Assembly (NCBI RefSeq): GCF_009805585.1
Contig: NZ_VHIN01000002.1
Span: 372,001-436,000, forward strand
Direction of reading: 5' to 3'
From: Glutamicibacter sp. JC586
GTDB lineage: Bacteria; Actinomycetota; Actinomycetes; Actinomycetales; Micrococcaceae
DNA: 64,000 nucleotides
The notes beneath the pieces are model-generated. The model saw only the letters and a program-made list of their open reading frames with translations, was not told the DNA's origin and did no database searches. The translations under genes and the position numbers were made by a program. Shown piece after piece: positions 37,101-47,923 of the stretch (positions are counted from its first letter, which is position 1; every line of letters starts with the position of its first letter).

Positions 37101-39016
37101 ACCGCACTGTAGGCTTCGGCGAGCTTGGTCTCAACGGCTTCAAAATCGATGGCATCATCGAATTTTAGGCCCATGTCATAGATGTAGCGCTGACCGATGC
37201 CCTCCGGGTTCAATTCGTAAGGTCGTTCATCGACTACATCCAGACCAAGGTCTTGAAGAACCGGCAGAATCCGTGAGAGCAACAACGGACGGGTCACGAA
37301 GATCTTCATCCGTTTGGACACCGATGATTTTTCGTCACGGGTAGATGGGTCGTAGAAGGACACGACCGGACCGCTTTCGGTCTCTTGGTCAAGGGTAGTT
37401 AGCAGGTTGACGTCCTTGAAGGCGTCTTCAATCTCAAACTGCACCTTGTAAGCGGCCGGGAAGGCCTCAGCCCAAGCATTGGATAGAGTGTTCGCGTCAC
37501 CCAGCTCGAGATTCGTACGGGCGGTGTCTACGATCGCATCCGACCAGGAACGTACTGCCTTGGCGATTCGATCTTCCAAGGCGTTACGATCCACCTGTGG
37601 TGCTGCAACATTGCGCTGCAAACGTAGGCGATAGAACAAGCGAACCAGCGCACCGGCACCCAGTTGCGCCTCGTACTCCACCGAGTCCGCGTTGAAGGTT
37701 TCCTGCAACTCCTGCTCGACACGCAGTCGAACGTCTGTGGAGAATCGATCACGTGGCAAGAACACCATGGCGGTAACAAAACGGCCGTAGTCATCAGTGC
37801 GAAGGAATACTGAGGTGCGTCGACGTTCCTGAAGTCGCAGGATGCCCAAGGCGGCTTGGGTCAAATCCGCTACGGAAATCTGGAACAGCTCGTCACGTGG
37901 GTAGCTTTCCAAAATCGTGGTGATGTCTTTGCCGGAGTGCGAGTTCACAGCGAATCCGGTGCTCTTAAGGACAGCCTGAACCTTCTCGCGAACGACCGGG
38001 ACGGTTTTAACGCTGGAGGTGTAAACACTGGACGCGAACAGGCCGATGAAGCGGCGCTCACCATTGACTTCGCCGTTCGCATCAAAGCTCTTGACCCCGA
38101 CATAGTCCAGGTACACGCCGCGGTGGACGGTGGAACGGGAGTTAGCCTTGGTGATAATCAGCGCGCTCTTATCGCGAGCGGTGATCCGCCCCTGCTTGGT
38201 CAGGTGCTGCGGGCCCTGCGATTCAAGTTCACGCATGAGTCCCAGTCCGCTGCTGGGCCGAGCGACGAGAACTTCTTCGCCGTCCACCGACTCCAGATCA
38301 TATTCACGGTATCCCAGGAAAGTGAATTGCCCATCAGCCATCCAGTCGAGCAATTCCGCTGCCTGAGACAGTTCCGCGATCTGTTCGGCGTGAGCGGTCT
38401 GTGGCAGAGACTGTGCAATGTTCTTAGCCTGGTCCAGCATGGCTGGCCAGTCGTTAACTGCGACGCGTACATCGGCAAGAACACTGTAGAGACGCTCTAC
38501 CAGTTCTTGTGCCTGTTGGTCGTTCAGTTCGCGGGCAAGCTCAATGGAAATCCATGACTCGACGTGAGTGGCCGAACCGGCCGAGATCAAAGTGCTCAGA
38601 TCCGAGAGTGCTGCGGTGTCGCCGCTTGCCACGTGCTGTAGTCCAGCGTGGCTAATTCTTACGATCTCGCCTGTATTGTCGTCACGTGAGACCACAAAGG
38701 TCGGATGAACAACGAGCTGGATTGGTGAGTTGAGCTGCACCAAAGCTGCGGTAACCGAATCAACCAAGAATGGCATGTCATCAGTGACGATGTGTACTAC
38801 GGAGATTCCGTTGTTTCGGGTGATTGCGACGTTCGGGGTGTCCGCCTCGCGCTCATAACCGATTTCTAGGTGTGCAGCCACACGCGATTCGAGTTCGTCG
38901 GGCCGGTAGGCCGCCACATCCTCGGTCGCAATCTGGCTATAGTACTCGCTCACCAATCTTGGGGTGAGAGTCGCATCCATGAATGATTCTGACATGCTGG
39001 ATTCCGACGAGTTCAA
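34187..39016 (-). CDS. NAD-dependent glutamate dehydrogenase, large type
   Basis: Oxidative deamination of L-glutamate to 2-oxoglutarate, cytoplasmic. About 1609 residues, the size of the large (L-GDH, about 180 kDa) class. The N-terminal half holds ACT-like regulatory modules. The catalytic domain has GGLRWSDRREDFRTEVLGL, the PTGAKGGF lysine motif near 840, and the Rossmann region with YNGGIGTYVKA. The C-terminal part is helical. I prefer the TTG at 39016 because GGAGGG lies 7 bases upstream; an ATG at 38995 is the alternative. In mycobacteria this enzyme class is regulated through GarA; no GarA gene is visible here. Confidence 0.93.
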   Translation of the reverse strand: MNSSESSMSESFMDATLTPRLVSEYYSQIATEDVAAYRPDELESRVAAHLEIGYEREADTPNVAITRNNGISVVHIVTDDMPFLVDSVTAALVQLNSPIQLVVHPTFVVSRDDNTGEIVRISHAGLQHVASGDTAALSDLSTLISAGSATHVESWISIELARELNDQQAQELVERLYSVLADVRVAVNDWPAMLDQAKNIAQSLPQTAHAEQIAELSQAAELLDWMADGQFTFLGYREYDLESVDGEEVLVARPSSGLGLMRELESQGPQHLTKQGRITARDKSALIITKANSRSTVHRGVYLDYVGVKSFDANGEVNGERRFIGLFASSVYTSSVKTVPVVREKVQAVLKSTGFAVNSHSGKDITTILESYPRDELFQISVADLTQAALGILRLQERRRTSVFLRTDDYGRFVTAMVFLPRDRFSTDVRLRVEQELQETFNADSVEYEAQLGAGALVRLFYRLRLQRNVAAPQVDRNALEDRIAKAVRSWSDAIVDTARTNLELGDANTLSNAWAEAFPAAYKVQFEIEDAFKDVNLLTTLDQETESGPVVSFYDPSTRDEKSSVSKRMKIFVTRPLLLSRILPVLQDLGLDVVDERPYELNPEGIGQRYIYDMGLKFDDAIDFEAVETKLAEAYSAVVRNAAESDSLNALVLREGISWEQVAMLRAYAHYLLQLGVPNSTGFIANTLVENASVTHSIVELFQATFDPALSREESEAARESAKNKIAEALEAVPTLDADTLLRRFVKVIEATQRTNYFTKHQALAFKLAPELIDFAPFPRPKHELWVYSPRVEGTHFRFGAVARGGLRWSDRREDFRTEVLGLVKAQMVKNSVIVPTGAKGGFYAKQLPNPAQDRGAWMEEGKGAYKVFISTLLQLTDNMVTDTDGEHIVAPENVVRRDGDDSYLVVAADKGTASFSDIANSLSAEKGHWLGDAFASGGSVGYDHKGMGITARGAWESVKRHFFQLGVDTQRDEFTAAGVGDMSGDVFGNGLRRTPTVKLVAAFDHRDIFLDPTPNAQVAFDERQRLYDLPRSSWADYNRELISAGGGVYSRTLKSIPISSQVREVLGLDQSTTKMSPNELLKAILSAPVDLLYNGGIGTYVKAGSETNGQVGDRANDAIRIDGKDLRAKVVGEGGNLGMTQLGRIEAASKGVLLNTDAIDNSAGVDTSDREVNIKIFVDRQISAGNLSPEERTDFLLSMTDNVGDLVLKTNFEQNVLLLNEKHAAQTWAPAYERLMQWLESAADLNRELEFLPSTAQLEERRATGGAMTTPELSVLAAYSKIQLANALTESNIAEDPYFAQILRGYFPEQLVERFGDQLQDHPLRKEIIATVVANDVVNVGGITYVFRAMEETGANEVQIAKVFCALREIYGFDRQFDAINAQPAGTSLDHWGQQHHDMRRLLDRATRWFINGVDEQLLVSEAVNRFKDTVTELRKALPSILRGNDLARFNEWRDEALGYGIPELRASMWATQFESFALLDIAQYVHRTSVSAMKVAETYFVLYDLFGVDSLLNRITRLPRSDRWQALARAAMRDDLYTTIMDLTGNILDAHGDIDDPAERVAAWEDVNAANLDRAKTMFAEVNSLERDDMASLSVALRLLRSIVRR

Positions 39017-39082
39017 CTGAACGCCCTCCAAGAACAAAGTTCGATGGGCCCGCGCCGTTGCGGACCTCTAGTCTTATCAACC

Positions 39083-40354
39083 CTACCCGGTTTTTGCACC
39101 CGAGGTCCGTGAGTTCTTCCTAAATCGACGTATTGCCCGTTTCTTGGGCAGATCCGTAGATTTTATGCCGGTCAAGGACCGGATTTCAGAACGCAATGAA
39201 CTCTTTGGTGCAATCTCCAACAAAGGGCTTCCTGCTAACACTGACGCACTGCAGACTGCACTGTCATTAGGCATAAAGCCAACCACGTCGTGCATTGGAC
39301 CAAAGCGATCCCATGCTTCGATCAAGCGACGTTTTGGACTGCGTCCGCTGCTGGAGACACTCACCCTGTTGAAGACGATTTTTGGGTGAATGTCGGCATA
39401 GGATTCCTCGAGTTCATCAATGGCTCTAATTGCTCGTGGAATACCTACACTGTCTGAATTGACGACCATAAAAATCTCGTCTGAACACTGAAGCATTTCT
39501 ACAGTCACCGCATTGCGTTGCGGTGCCTGCGTATCAAAGCTCAGTTGTTCGTCCATAGCTATATGCGGTGCCAAGTCGACGACTACGAGATCGTAGTGCC
39601 CCTTGAATACCGCACAAGCACGGCGCAGTGCTGAAGCTCGCACTTCGGGCCATCTGCTGGAACGTGGAATTCCGGTGGCAACTCTGATCGTTGAATCGGC
39701 GACCTGAACTAGCGAGCACGCGGCGTTGAGTCGAGCTATATCCACGCTACCCGAATCTATGATTCTGCAGATTTGGGCAACTGAGGCTGACTCGTCCATC
39801 AGACCCAGTTGAATCGATATTGACGCCGCATAAGTATCAGCGTCCAACAACACCACGTTCTTCCCTGCTGCCGAACACTCCACTGCGTAGTTCAACGCGA
39901 TCGTACTTCGTCCGGGCGATCCAGGTGCGCTCCAAAAACTAACGATCTTTCCTGAGGCGCGTTGTTCCCGACCAGCCTCGTGGGGGTTGGTTTTCTTTTG
40001 TGCACTCTGCGGCTGTTTCAACGACAGGACAGTCGCCACGATTCGCTGTTCTAGCTCAGAAATGGCAATGTCCGCAGGAACCTGCAACACATCGGGCAGA
40101 GGGTGTAGATCCGTGGGGCTATCAATCAGGCAAACTATGGCCGTGCGATGAGCTAGCAAGTCGTCAACTTGTTCCATGGGCGGAACCAATTGAAAATCGG
40201 CGACGAGCAAGACGTCGGCGGCACCGTCCGAGCAAGCTGCGACGGCTTCGGCCATATCGGCGCAAACCCTGGTGACGATGAGCTCGCCTTGGTACCCCTC
40301 GATCTGTCTAACGATAGATTCTTGGTCACCCAGCACCACGACCGAGATGCTCAC
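39083..40354 (-). CDS. CpaE-like ParA/MinD-family ATPase
   Basis: 423 residues: an N-terminal receiver-like domain without an obvious phosphoacceptor (about 1-115), then a ParA/MinD P-loop domain (about 130-390). The layout is that of CpaE, which positions Tad/Flp pilus machines. The deviant Walker A loop reads APGSPGRST (about 143-151), with Arg149 where the nucleotide-binding Lys normally stands. LDADTYAASI and VVDLAPH (Walker B region) are visible. The C-terminus is strongly basic. The GTG start overlaps the stop of the CpaB-like gene (GTGA). No other Tad genes are in this window. Function uncertain: localisation or secretion regulator. Confidence 0.75.
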   Translation of the reverse strand: MSISVVVLGDQESIVRQIEGYQGELIVTRVCADMAEAVAACSDGAADVLLVADFQLVPPMEQVDDLLAHRTAIVCLIDSPTDLHPLPDVLQVPADIAISELEQRIVATVLSLKQPQSAQKKTNPHEAGREQRASGKIVSFWSAPGSPGRSTIALNYAVECSAAGKNVVLLDADTYAASISIQLGLMDESASVAQICRIIDSGSVDIARLNAACSLVQVADSTIRVATGIPRSSRWPEVRASALRRACAVFKGHYDLVVVDLAPHIAMDEQLSFDTQAPQRNAVTVEMLQCSDEIFMVVNSDSVGIPRAIRAIDELEESYADIHPKIVFNRVSVSSSGRSPKRRLIEAWDRFGPMHDVVGFMPNDSAVCSASVLAGSPLLEIAPKSSLRSEIRSLTGIKSTDLPKKRAIRRFRKNSRTSGAKTG

Positions 40355-41013
40355 TGTGTTGCTCCTGCAGGGTTGTAGATAACGATAATTCGTGAATCAT
40401 TGGCCAAGGCCTGGAGCAAAGGTTCAAGTTGGTTTGGTTCCACCAGAAGCTCTAAGTTAGTTCCTTGTCTGTCGACCAATCCCCCGCCACTTTCTACTCG
40501 GGCGGCCACTTCGACCATAGACGACAGCTTCTCTGGGACCCCATAGCTGTTTCCTCCAGACTCTTTCTTGGCAATCCACACATCCACGAAACTTCCTGGA
40601 GCAATAGATGAACTCAAGTCCGCCGGAAGCTCAACGTTGATCGGTCTTCGAGAGCCCAGTTCGCTTTGCGTCACAGAGGTCATTGGAATCAGTTCGCCAG
40701 CACTAACAAATGTGTTGACGCGAGAATTCTTATCTAGCCCTGACTCTGGATGTAGATATCTGCCGGCGGTATCGCCTAACTGAACTTCTTGAGTTTTTAG
40801 ATTTTCATCGGTCAGCTGTTCGCCGAGAGTGATGTTTGAACGTGCGACATAAACCGTGGTTGTTTCATGCATGGCACCCACCAGATACGTGGTCCCGGCC
40901 ACCGAGGCGAGCACGAGTACAGCGCCCAGAGCCAGTCTAGGGTCCTTCCATCCTGGTCGACGCACGCGCGCAGCTTTTGTTGCGCGTTCACCTTGGACAA
41001 CTTGGTCACTCAT
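40351..41013 (-). CDS. CpaB-like SAF-domain membrane protein
   Basis: 220 residues: a basic N-terminus, one membrane segment (about 27-47), then a SAF domain (about 55-120, with ARSNITLGEQLTDENL) and a C-terminal beta-rich domain, as in CpaB/RcpC Flp-pilus assembly proteins that face the exterior. ATG at 41013; a TTG one codon earlier has better spacing to the GGAGGG site. It overlaps the CpaE-like gene by 4 bases, so the pair is translated together. Partner pilus genes are absent here. Confidence 0.78.
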   Translation of the reverse strand: MSDQVVQGERATKAARVRRPGWKDPRLALGAVLVLASVAGTTYLVGAMHETTTVYVARSNITLGEQLTDENLKTQEVQLGDTAGRYLHPESGLDKNSRVNTFVSAGELIPMTSVTQSELGSRRPINVELPADLSSSIAPGSFVDVWIAKKESGGNSYGVPEKLSSMVEVAARVESGGGLVDRQGTNLELLVEPNQLEPLLQALANDSRIIVIYNPAGATQ

Positions 41014-41104
41014 CAAGGCTCAACCCTCCGCCGCTGGATGTGTTTATGAATCGTGAGCCTACGACAACTTGAGCCCGGAGAGAAGACCTTTTCACAGTTG
41101 TGGA

Positions 41105-41710
41105 CTAATTTAGCTTTGTCGCTACGACCCATCCAATGGAATCTAACGGGATGAGCAGGCGGCCTGAGATGTCACCAGCCCGCGCAAATTCGTCGCGCGG
41201 ATGGACAGCGATCATCAAGTAGTCCTTGGCCACCTGTGCCAACGTACCTTCGGCTAATGCACGCCCATCGTGGCCATAAACCTGGCATCTTGATCGGTCG
41301 CGCAGCAGGCTTCGAATGACACTGGAGAACCTAATGGACTTGATCTGTCGACGCCGGTCTATCCCTGCGCCGTTCTTGCTTGGCAGTGAAATTGACTGAA
41401 TTACGCGGTTGGTAATGACCCATTGAGTACTTTCACTTTCTAGACAGAGGTAGTCGACAGCGATGGGGCCCAAAGCGGCCCGGACTTCGCTCTCCCCCGA
41501 TAAGTGGATCGTAAGTTCTTGACCCTGAAAACGCGAGAGTGTGTGAATCAGTTCTGCCGTTGAACGCTCGATGCGAATGTTTTCAGAAATTTCGTCGCGC
41601 ATTTGAGCGCGATCTTGCTCGGCCATTTGAGCTTCTAAATCGTCAAAGAGTGAATCCCAGCGCATGTGGCAACTGTACGAGACAAAAACTTGTTTCAACA
41701 CCCTCTTCAC
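41105..41710 (-). CDS. Unknown protein with two small-barrel-like repeats
   Basis: 201 residues, no membrane segment, no family I can name with confidence. An acidic helical N-terminal part (about 16-58) is followed by two repeated beta-rich modules of about 50 residues. Module A has LGPIAVDYLCLES (DYL at 86-88) and module B has LAQVAKDYLMIAV (DYL at 163-165), each ending in a hydrophobic strand after a charged insert. The pattern resembles Sm-like or PRC-barrel folds; this is inference. The GTG at 41710 has a GAGGTG site 7 bases upstream; an ATG at 41665 is the alternative start. It is 91 bases upstream of the CpaB-like gene, same strand, likely one operon. Confidence 0.7.
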   Translation of the reverse strand: MKRVLKQVFVSYSCHMRWDSLFDDLEAQMAEQDRAQMRDEISENIRIERSTAELIHTLSRFQGQELTIHLSGESEVRAALGPIAVDYLCLESESTQWVITNRVIQSISLPSKNGAGIDRRRQIKSIRFSSVIRSLLRDRSRCQVYGHDGRALAEGTLAQVAKDYLMIAVHPRDEFARAGDISGRLLIPLDSIGWVVATKLN

Positions 41711-41728
41711 AAATTCACCTCAAAGTGT

Positions 41729-41764
41729 CATTATCATTATCAAATAATATCAAATTGCATCAAA
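41729..41764. promoter_or_regulatory. Phased ATCAAA repeats in a divergent promoter region
   Basis: ATCAAA occurs at 41739, 41749 and 41759, exactly 10 bp apart. Two adjoining ATTATC units lie at 41730-41741. The cluster is in the 77-base gap between divergent genes and is very AT-rich. Helical phasing suggests a cooperative operator for both genes. Confidence 0.5.
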
Positions 41765-41787
41765 CGGTCACTAAGGAAGTGATTTGA

Positions 41788-42507
41788 ATGTGTTCGACCC
41801 GGGTCATCGCCATCCTGTTCCTATTCATCGCAGCGGGCGCGGTCCTTGTCTTCGTGGGTATTCAGTGGATTACGGAATTCCACGCACTCAGTGCGGCCAC
41901 GAATCCAGGCTCGTACATACTTTTGCTGCTCACTCTGGCTACCTTTTTCCTTGCCGGTATGTGTGGCATGCACTTCCTGGCGCGTCGTTTACTCATCTGG
42001 GCATTGAGAAGTCAACATCTGGCGGTCATTCTCTTCTTCCAGCACATCGCACCGAAGTTCACTCGTAACGTGCTCGGATCTTTACTCGGTACCTCGATCG
42101 CTTTGTCGACCGCAATCGCGGCCAGCGCGACCCCGGTAGCACCCATGGACAGTCAAGCCTCGGTACAAAGCGCCGATAAGAATGTCCAACCCGAACGAAC
42201 GGGAGTTGAGTATCAAAGTGTTCCCAATGCTCAGTGGTTTCCCGAACAAGTCAGCGTACCGATGAATAACTTGATCTCGCCGAAAACGCCCCCAAAGCGC
42301 GAATCAGCAAGAACTGGAACAGACGTGGTAGTAGCCGAAGGCGACTCGTTATGGAGCATCTGCGCCAAACATCTCGGCCCCCAAGCCACAGTCGAAGAAA
42401 TAGCTACCTACTGGCCACAAATCTACAAGGCCAATGAACGAACCATCGGTGCAAATCCCGACCAACTGATGCCCGGCACCGTCATTGAGTTACCACCCAC
42501 GCGCTAA
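41788..42507 (+). CDS. Membrane-anchored LysM protein
   Basis: 239 residues with membrane segments at about 6-28, 43-68 and probably 92-112, then a polar linker and one C-terminal LysM module (about 180-237, with VVAEGDSLWSICAKHL and LMPGTVIELPP). This LysM subtype, with an insert rich in aromatic residues before the second helix, is seen in actinobacterial proteins near Tad/Flp-type loci. ATG at 41788 with an AAGGAAG site. Followed 41 bases later by the DUF6459 gene. Role unknown; anchoring to peptidoglycan is likely. Confidence 0.82.
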   Translation: MCSTRVIAILFLFIAAGAVLVFVGIQWITEFHALSAATNPGSYILLLLTLATFFLAGMCGMHFLARRLLIWALRSQHLAVILFFQHIAPKFTRNVLGSLLGTSIALSTAIAASATPVAPMDSQASVQSADKNVQPERTGVEYQSVPNAQWFPEQVSVPMNNLISPKTPPKRESARTGTDVVVAEGDSLWSICAKHLGPQATVEEIATYWPQIYKANERTIGANPDQLMPGTVIELPPTR

Positions 42508-42548
42508 CGCGCCCGTCGTCACTAATCCACACGCCATCAGGAGTCATC

Positions 42549-43081
42549 ATGAGCACCATCACTCTCACCCCTCGAACCATCGGCCAAGAGCTACTAGGTT
42601 CAGACCTCGAAATTCAGGACACCGCGCTCCAAAATGACCTAACCGCAGCCACGAGCACATCGACGCAATCCGAACCACGTGTCACACCAGCACATCTGAG
42701 CCGCGCTATGGACAACATCTTTCGCCGCAACGAGATTTGCCGGCCAGAGCGTCGGGCCGTGGTGGAGATTTCGTACTCCGTTGCTCGCGCGGTATTTGAG
42801 ATCGTCGCTGGTTACCGCAGCGTGAGCCAGCTGGCTTTTGTTGTTGAACCACAGTGCATCGATAAATTGCGGCGTAGGGCGCTACTAGAAACGTCCCGCT
42901 ACACGGTAGACCCAGTGCCCGGAACAGCGCATGGTCACATCATGTCGCTACACCTGGACAGGTGCTTGTCTGGCGCGTGGGAATGCACAGCCATCATTGG
43001 CTTTAAAGACCGCGTCCGTGCCGTAGCTCTCAAAATTGAGCCATGGCACGGACGCTGGCAAGTCACCGACGTGGAACTAAT

Positions 43082-43085
<4 letters not shown>
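42549..43085 (+). CDS. DUF6459 / Rv3235-like protein
   Basis: 178 residues of the actinobacterial family found next to secA (Rv3235 in M. tuberculosis). A disordered N-terminus (about 1-45) is followed by a conserved core (about 50-178) with alternating strands and helices and the final [19 protein letters not shown] and [13 protein letters not shown] segments. ATG with an AGGAG site. Its TAG stop overlaps the secA stop by 4 bases on the other strand. Function unknown; some relatives have been discussed as secretion-linked because of the secA neighbourhood. Confidence 0.8.
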
Positions 43086-45730
<2,645 letters not shown>

Positions 45731-45863
45731 GTGGTAGCTCCCAATATCTCAAGCACAGTATTTTCTGGCGTCTTTAGTCTACGTGAGGAAATCAGCGCTT
45801 CTGGCAATTTCCCGTAGATGACCGCTGTTCTTGTAGCGAACAACAATAGGATGGACAGGCCTT

Positions 45864-47036
45864 TCACAGGCCAATTTGTATGTTTTCCAGCTTCAGCCAT
45901 CGGGCCATGCGTTCAAGTTCAACACGTAATGGCTCTTCTGCGCGAACCTGGCACCCCGGCTCATAGTGCACACTCTTGGCATGTAGAACACCGCGGGCAC
46001 GGTCTGCTTTGAGGTCTACACGACCAACAAATTCTTCTCCGAGCAGCATCGGGAAGACATAGTATCCGTAGCGTCGTTTCGGTTCCGGAACATAGATTTC
46101 TATCCGATACTCAAAGTTGAAAAACCGTTCCAGTCGGCGCCTGTTAAAGACCATCGAGTCAAAGGGCGAGAGTAGTCGAAGATCTTCTTCAATGCGTCGT
46201 GGGATCTTTGTTCCCAGAGGCATAAAGCAAACTTCGCTAAGGCCCCGCACCTGCACACGCTCGATCTGTCCAACATCGGCCAACTGCGTCAAATAAGCTT
46301 TGACATCCTTGATAGGCAGACGGAAATATTCAGCAACGCAGTGAGCCGTGGCTATGCCTTGGGCAGCAAGAGAACGGTGAATGAGACGTTCTAAGGCTTC
46401 CTGACGGTGTGATTCATCAACTTCGATAGGAGTGGCAAGAACGTCTTCGGCTAAGGCGTATCGTCGTTCAAAATGGGTGTTGCGCCCCAAGGTGAGTATT
46501 TTCGCCCGGGCGAAAAGCGACTCGGTGACGTATTTGGTGTCATTCCAGTTCCACCCCCAATGCTCCTTAGACTTGGCCGGTGCGACATCTAACGCCTGGC
46601 TGATGTCGCGCGCACTAGAACGAGGATTCTTCGCTAGGAATTCGAGTACTTGTTCAGAGAGATCGTGCTGCTCCGCGGAAAACTTATCCGACTTATCGAT
46701 CCATGTGCGACGTTGCCAAACACGTAAGTCTGGAACGAGTTCGGCACTGACCACAGAGGCTTCATGGGCCCAGTATTCGGTTAGCGGACTTTTTGCAGTC
46801 GCCAGAATGCCATCGAGAGATTCAATGTCGTACTCGCCTAAACGCGCAAACATTGGCATGTAGTGGGCGCGTCGAACCACGTTTACGGAATCAATTTGTA
46901 GCTGCGCAATTGACTGGACTGTGTTGACTAGTTTTCGCGCGGATATTGTTTGTTGCGTTCTGCCACGAGACAGACCTTGGGCGGCCAACGCGATCCGTCG
47001 AGCTTGTTTGAGGCTCAGGACGCGGTGGCCGCCCAC
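45864..47036 (-). CDS. YcaQ/AlkZ-like DNA glycosylase (HTH_42 family)
   Basis: Winged-helix protein, 390 residues, of the family whose members unhook DNA interstrand crosslinks or excise alkylated bases. The catalytic Q-hydrophobic-D signature is present as Gln47-Ile48-Asp49 in the LQIDSVNVVRRAHYMP segment, the E. coli YcaQ version rather than the QxQ of AlkZ from Streptomyces. The C-terminal FVGRVDLKADRARGVL segment is also typical. Start is a GTG at 47036 with a weak ribosome site, 20 bases after the hpf stop. It sits between hpf and secA, a non-mycobacterial insertion into that synteny block. Confidence 0.87.
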   Translation of the reverse strand: MGGHRVLSLKQARRIALAAQGLSRGRTQQTISARKLVNTVQSIAQLQIDSVNVVRRAHYMPMFARLGEYDIESLDGILATAKSPLTEYWAHEASVVSAELVPDLRVWQRRTWIDKSDKFSAEQHDLSEQVLEFLAKNPRSSARDISQALDVAPAKSKEHWGWNWNDTKYVTESLFARAKILTLGRNTHFERRYALAEDVLATPIEVDESHRQEALERLIHRSLAAQGIATAHCVAEYFRLPIKDVKAYLTQLADVGQIERVQVRGLSEVCFMPLGTKIPRRIEEDLRLLSPFDSMVFNRRRLERFFNFEYRIEIYVPEPKRRYGYYVFPMLLGEEFVGRVDLKADRARGVLHAKSVHYEPGCQVRAEEPLRVELERMARWLKLENIQIGL

Positions 47037-47056
47037 TGTGCTTGGGGTACTAATGA

Positions 47057-47755
47057 TTAGCCCTCAGTCGCTAGGGCCTTGTCACGGTACCCGCGGGTCT
47101 CCGTGGTGGCTTCCTGGTCAGATTCCAGTGATGGGTCAAGCGAGATCACACCGTACTGGTACTGGGTGCGTCCGTAGACCACTGCATGTTCACCCGTGGC
47201 TTCATCAATGAACAGGTAAAACGGGTGGCCAACAAGTTCCATGCGGTCAACTGCGTCGTCAACGCTCATCACTTCTGCAGGGAAGGACTTGCGACGAATG
47301 ACCACAGGCGAGTACTCAGCCTCGGTCTGAGCTTCGGCAGCCTCAGCGGCCTTCTGCGACGCAAGCGTCTCTTCAACGAGTGACTTATCGCTAGAGACTG
47401 GAGGCAAGGTACTGGTTGCTTCGTGTACTGCCACTGGTGTGTGGTTACCACGGTGAACCTTGCGCTTGTCGCGAGCCTTGCGCAAGCGTTCAAGCAGCTT
47501 GGCGAAGGCGATGTCAAAAGCTGCGAATTTGTCAGCCCCACGAGCTTCAGCTCGAATGGCCGGGCCACGGCCAACAACGGTCAATTCAACGGACAGCGCC
47601 GTGCTCTGGTCACGGGCATGTGATTCTTTGAGGACCTTGACGTCAATGCGTTGCACCTTAGTGGCCAGCTGGTCAACCTTGGTTATCTTCTCATCCACGT
47701 ACTCACGGAAACGATCCGAAATGGTGATATTGCGTCCGCTGTAATTCAGCTCCAT
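47057..47755 (-). CDS. hpf: Ribosome hibernation promoting factor, long form
   Basis: Binds the 30S decoding region and dimerises ribosomes into 100S particles under starvation or stress. 232 residues from the ATG at 47755, chosen for its GGAGG site and the canonical MELNYSGRNITISDRFREYV start. N-terminal HPF/RaiA domain (about 1-100), a linker, and the C-terminal dimerisation domain (about 170-225, with IRRKSFPAEVMSVDDAVDRM and GHPFYLF). Same synteny as Rv3241c beside secA1. Confidence 0.94.
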   Translation of the reverse strand: MELNYSGRNITISDRFREYVDEKITKVDQLATKVQRIDVKVLKESHARDQSTALSVELTVVGRGPAIRAEARGADKFAAFDIAFAKLLERLRKARDKRKVHRGNHTPVAVHEATSTLPPVSSDKSLVEETLASQKAAEAAEAQTEAEYSPVVIRRKSFPAEVMSVDDAVDRMELVGHPFYLFIDEATGEHAVVYGRTQYQYGVISLDPSLESDQEATTETRGYRDKALATEG

Positions 47756-47787
47756 GGTGTCCTCCAATAGGGAGTCGGGTGACACAA

Positions 47788-47816
47788 CAGTCCGGAAATT
47801 CCATCCTTCCGGACTG
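47788..47816 (-). terminator. Hairpin between comF-like gene and hpf
   Basis: 10-bp perfect stem (47788-47797 / 47807-47816) with a 9-base loop in the 168-base leader of hpf. It may end comF transcription or act within the hpf leader. No T-run follows. Confidence 0.45.
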
Positions 47817-47923
47817 AAGATGGGCTTTTCGCTGCATCTGTGATGCAACCCATACTTCACCTTAGGCCACCACGGCCAAGATTCAAGTCTCCGAGCCCAA
47901 AATTCCTATCGCGCTCAGCGAAA

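Noticed and set aside
36350-38557. Plus-strand frames of 230 and 233 codons opposite glutamate dehydrogenase
   Set aside because: Both are inside a complete conserved gene on the other strand and show no domain or ribosome site.
45731-45863. Search for tRNA or riboswitch in the intergenic gaps
   Set aside because: No cloverleaf, T-arm consensus or known riboswitch core was seen here or in the other gaps of the window.
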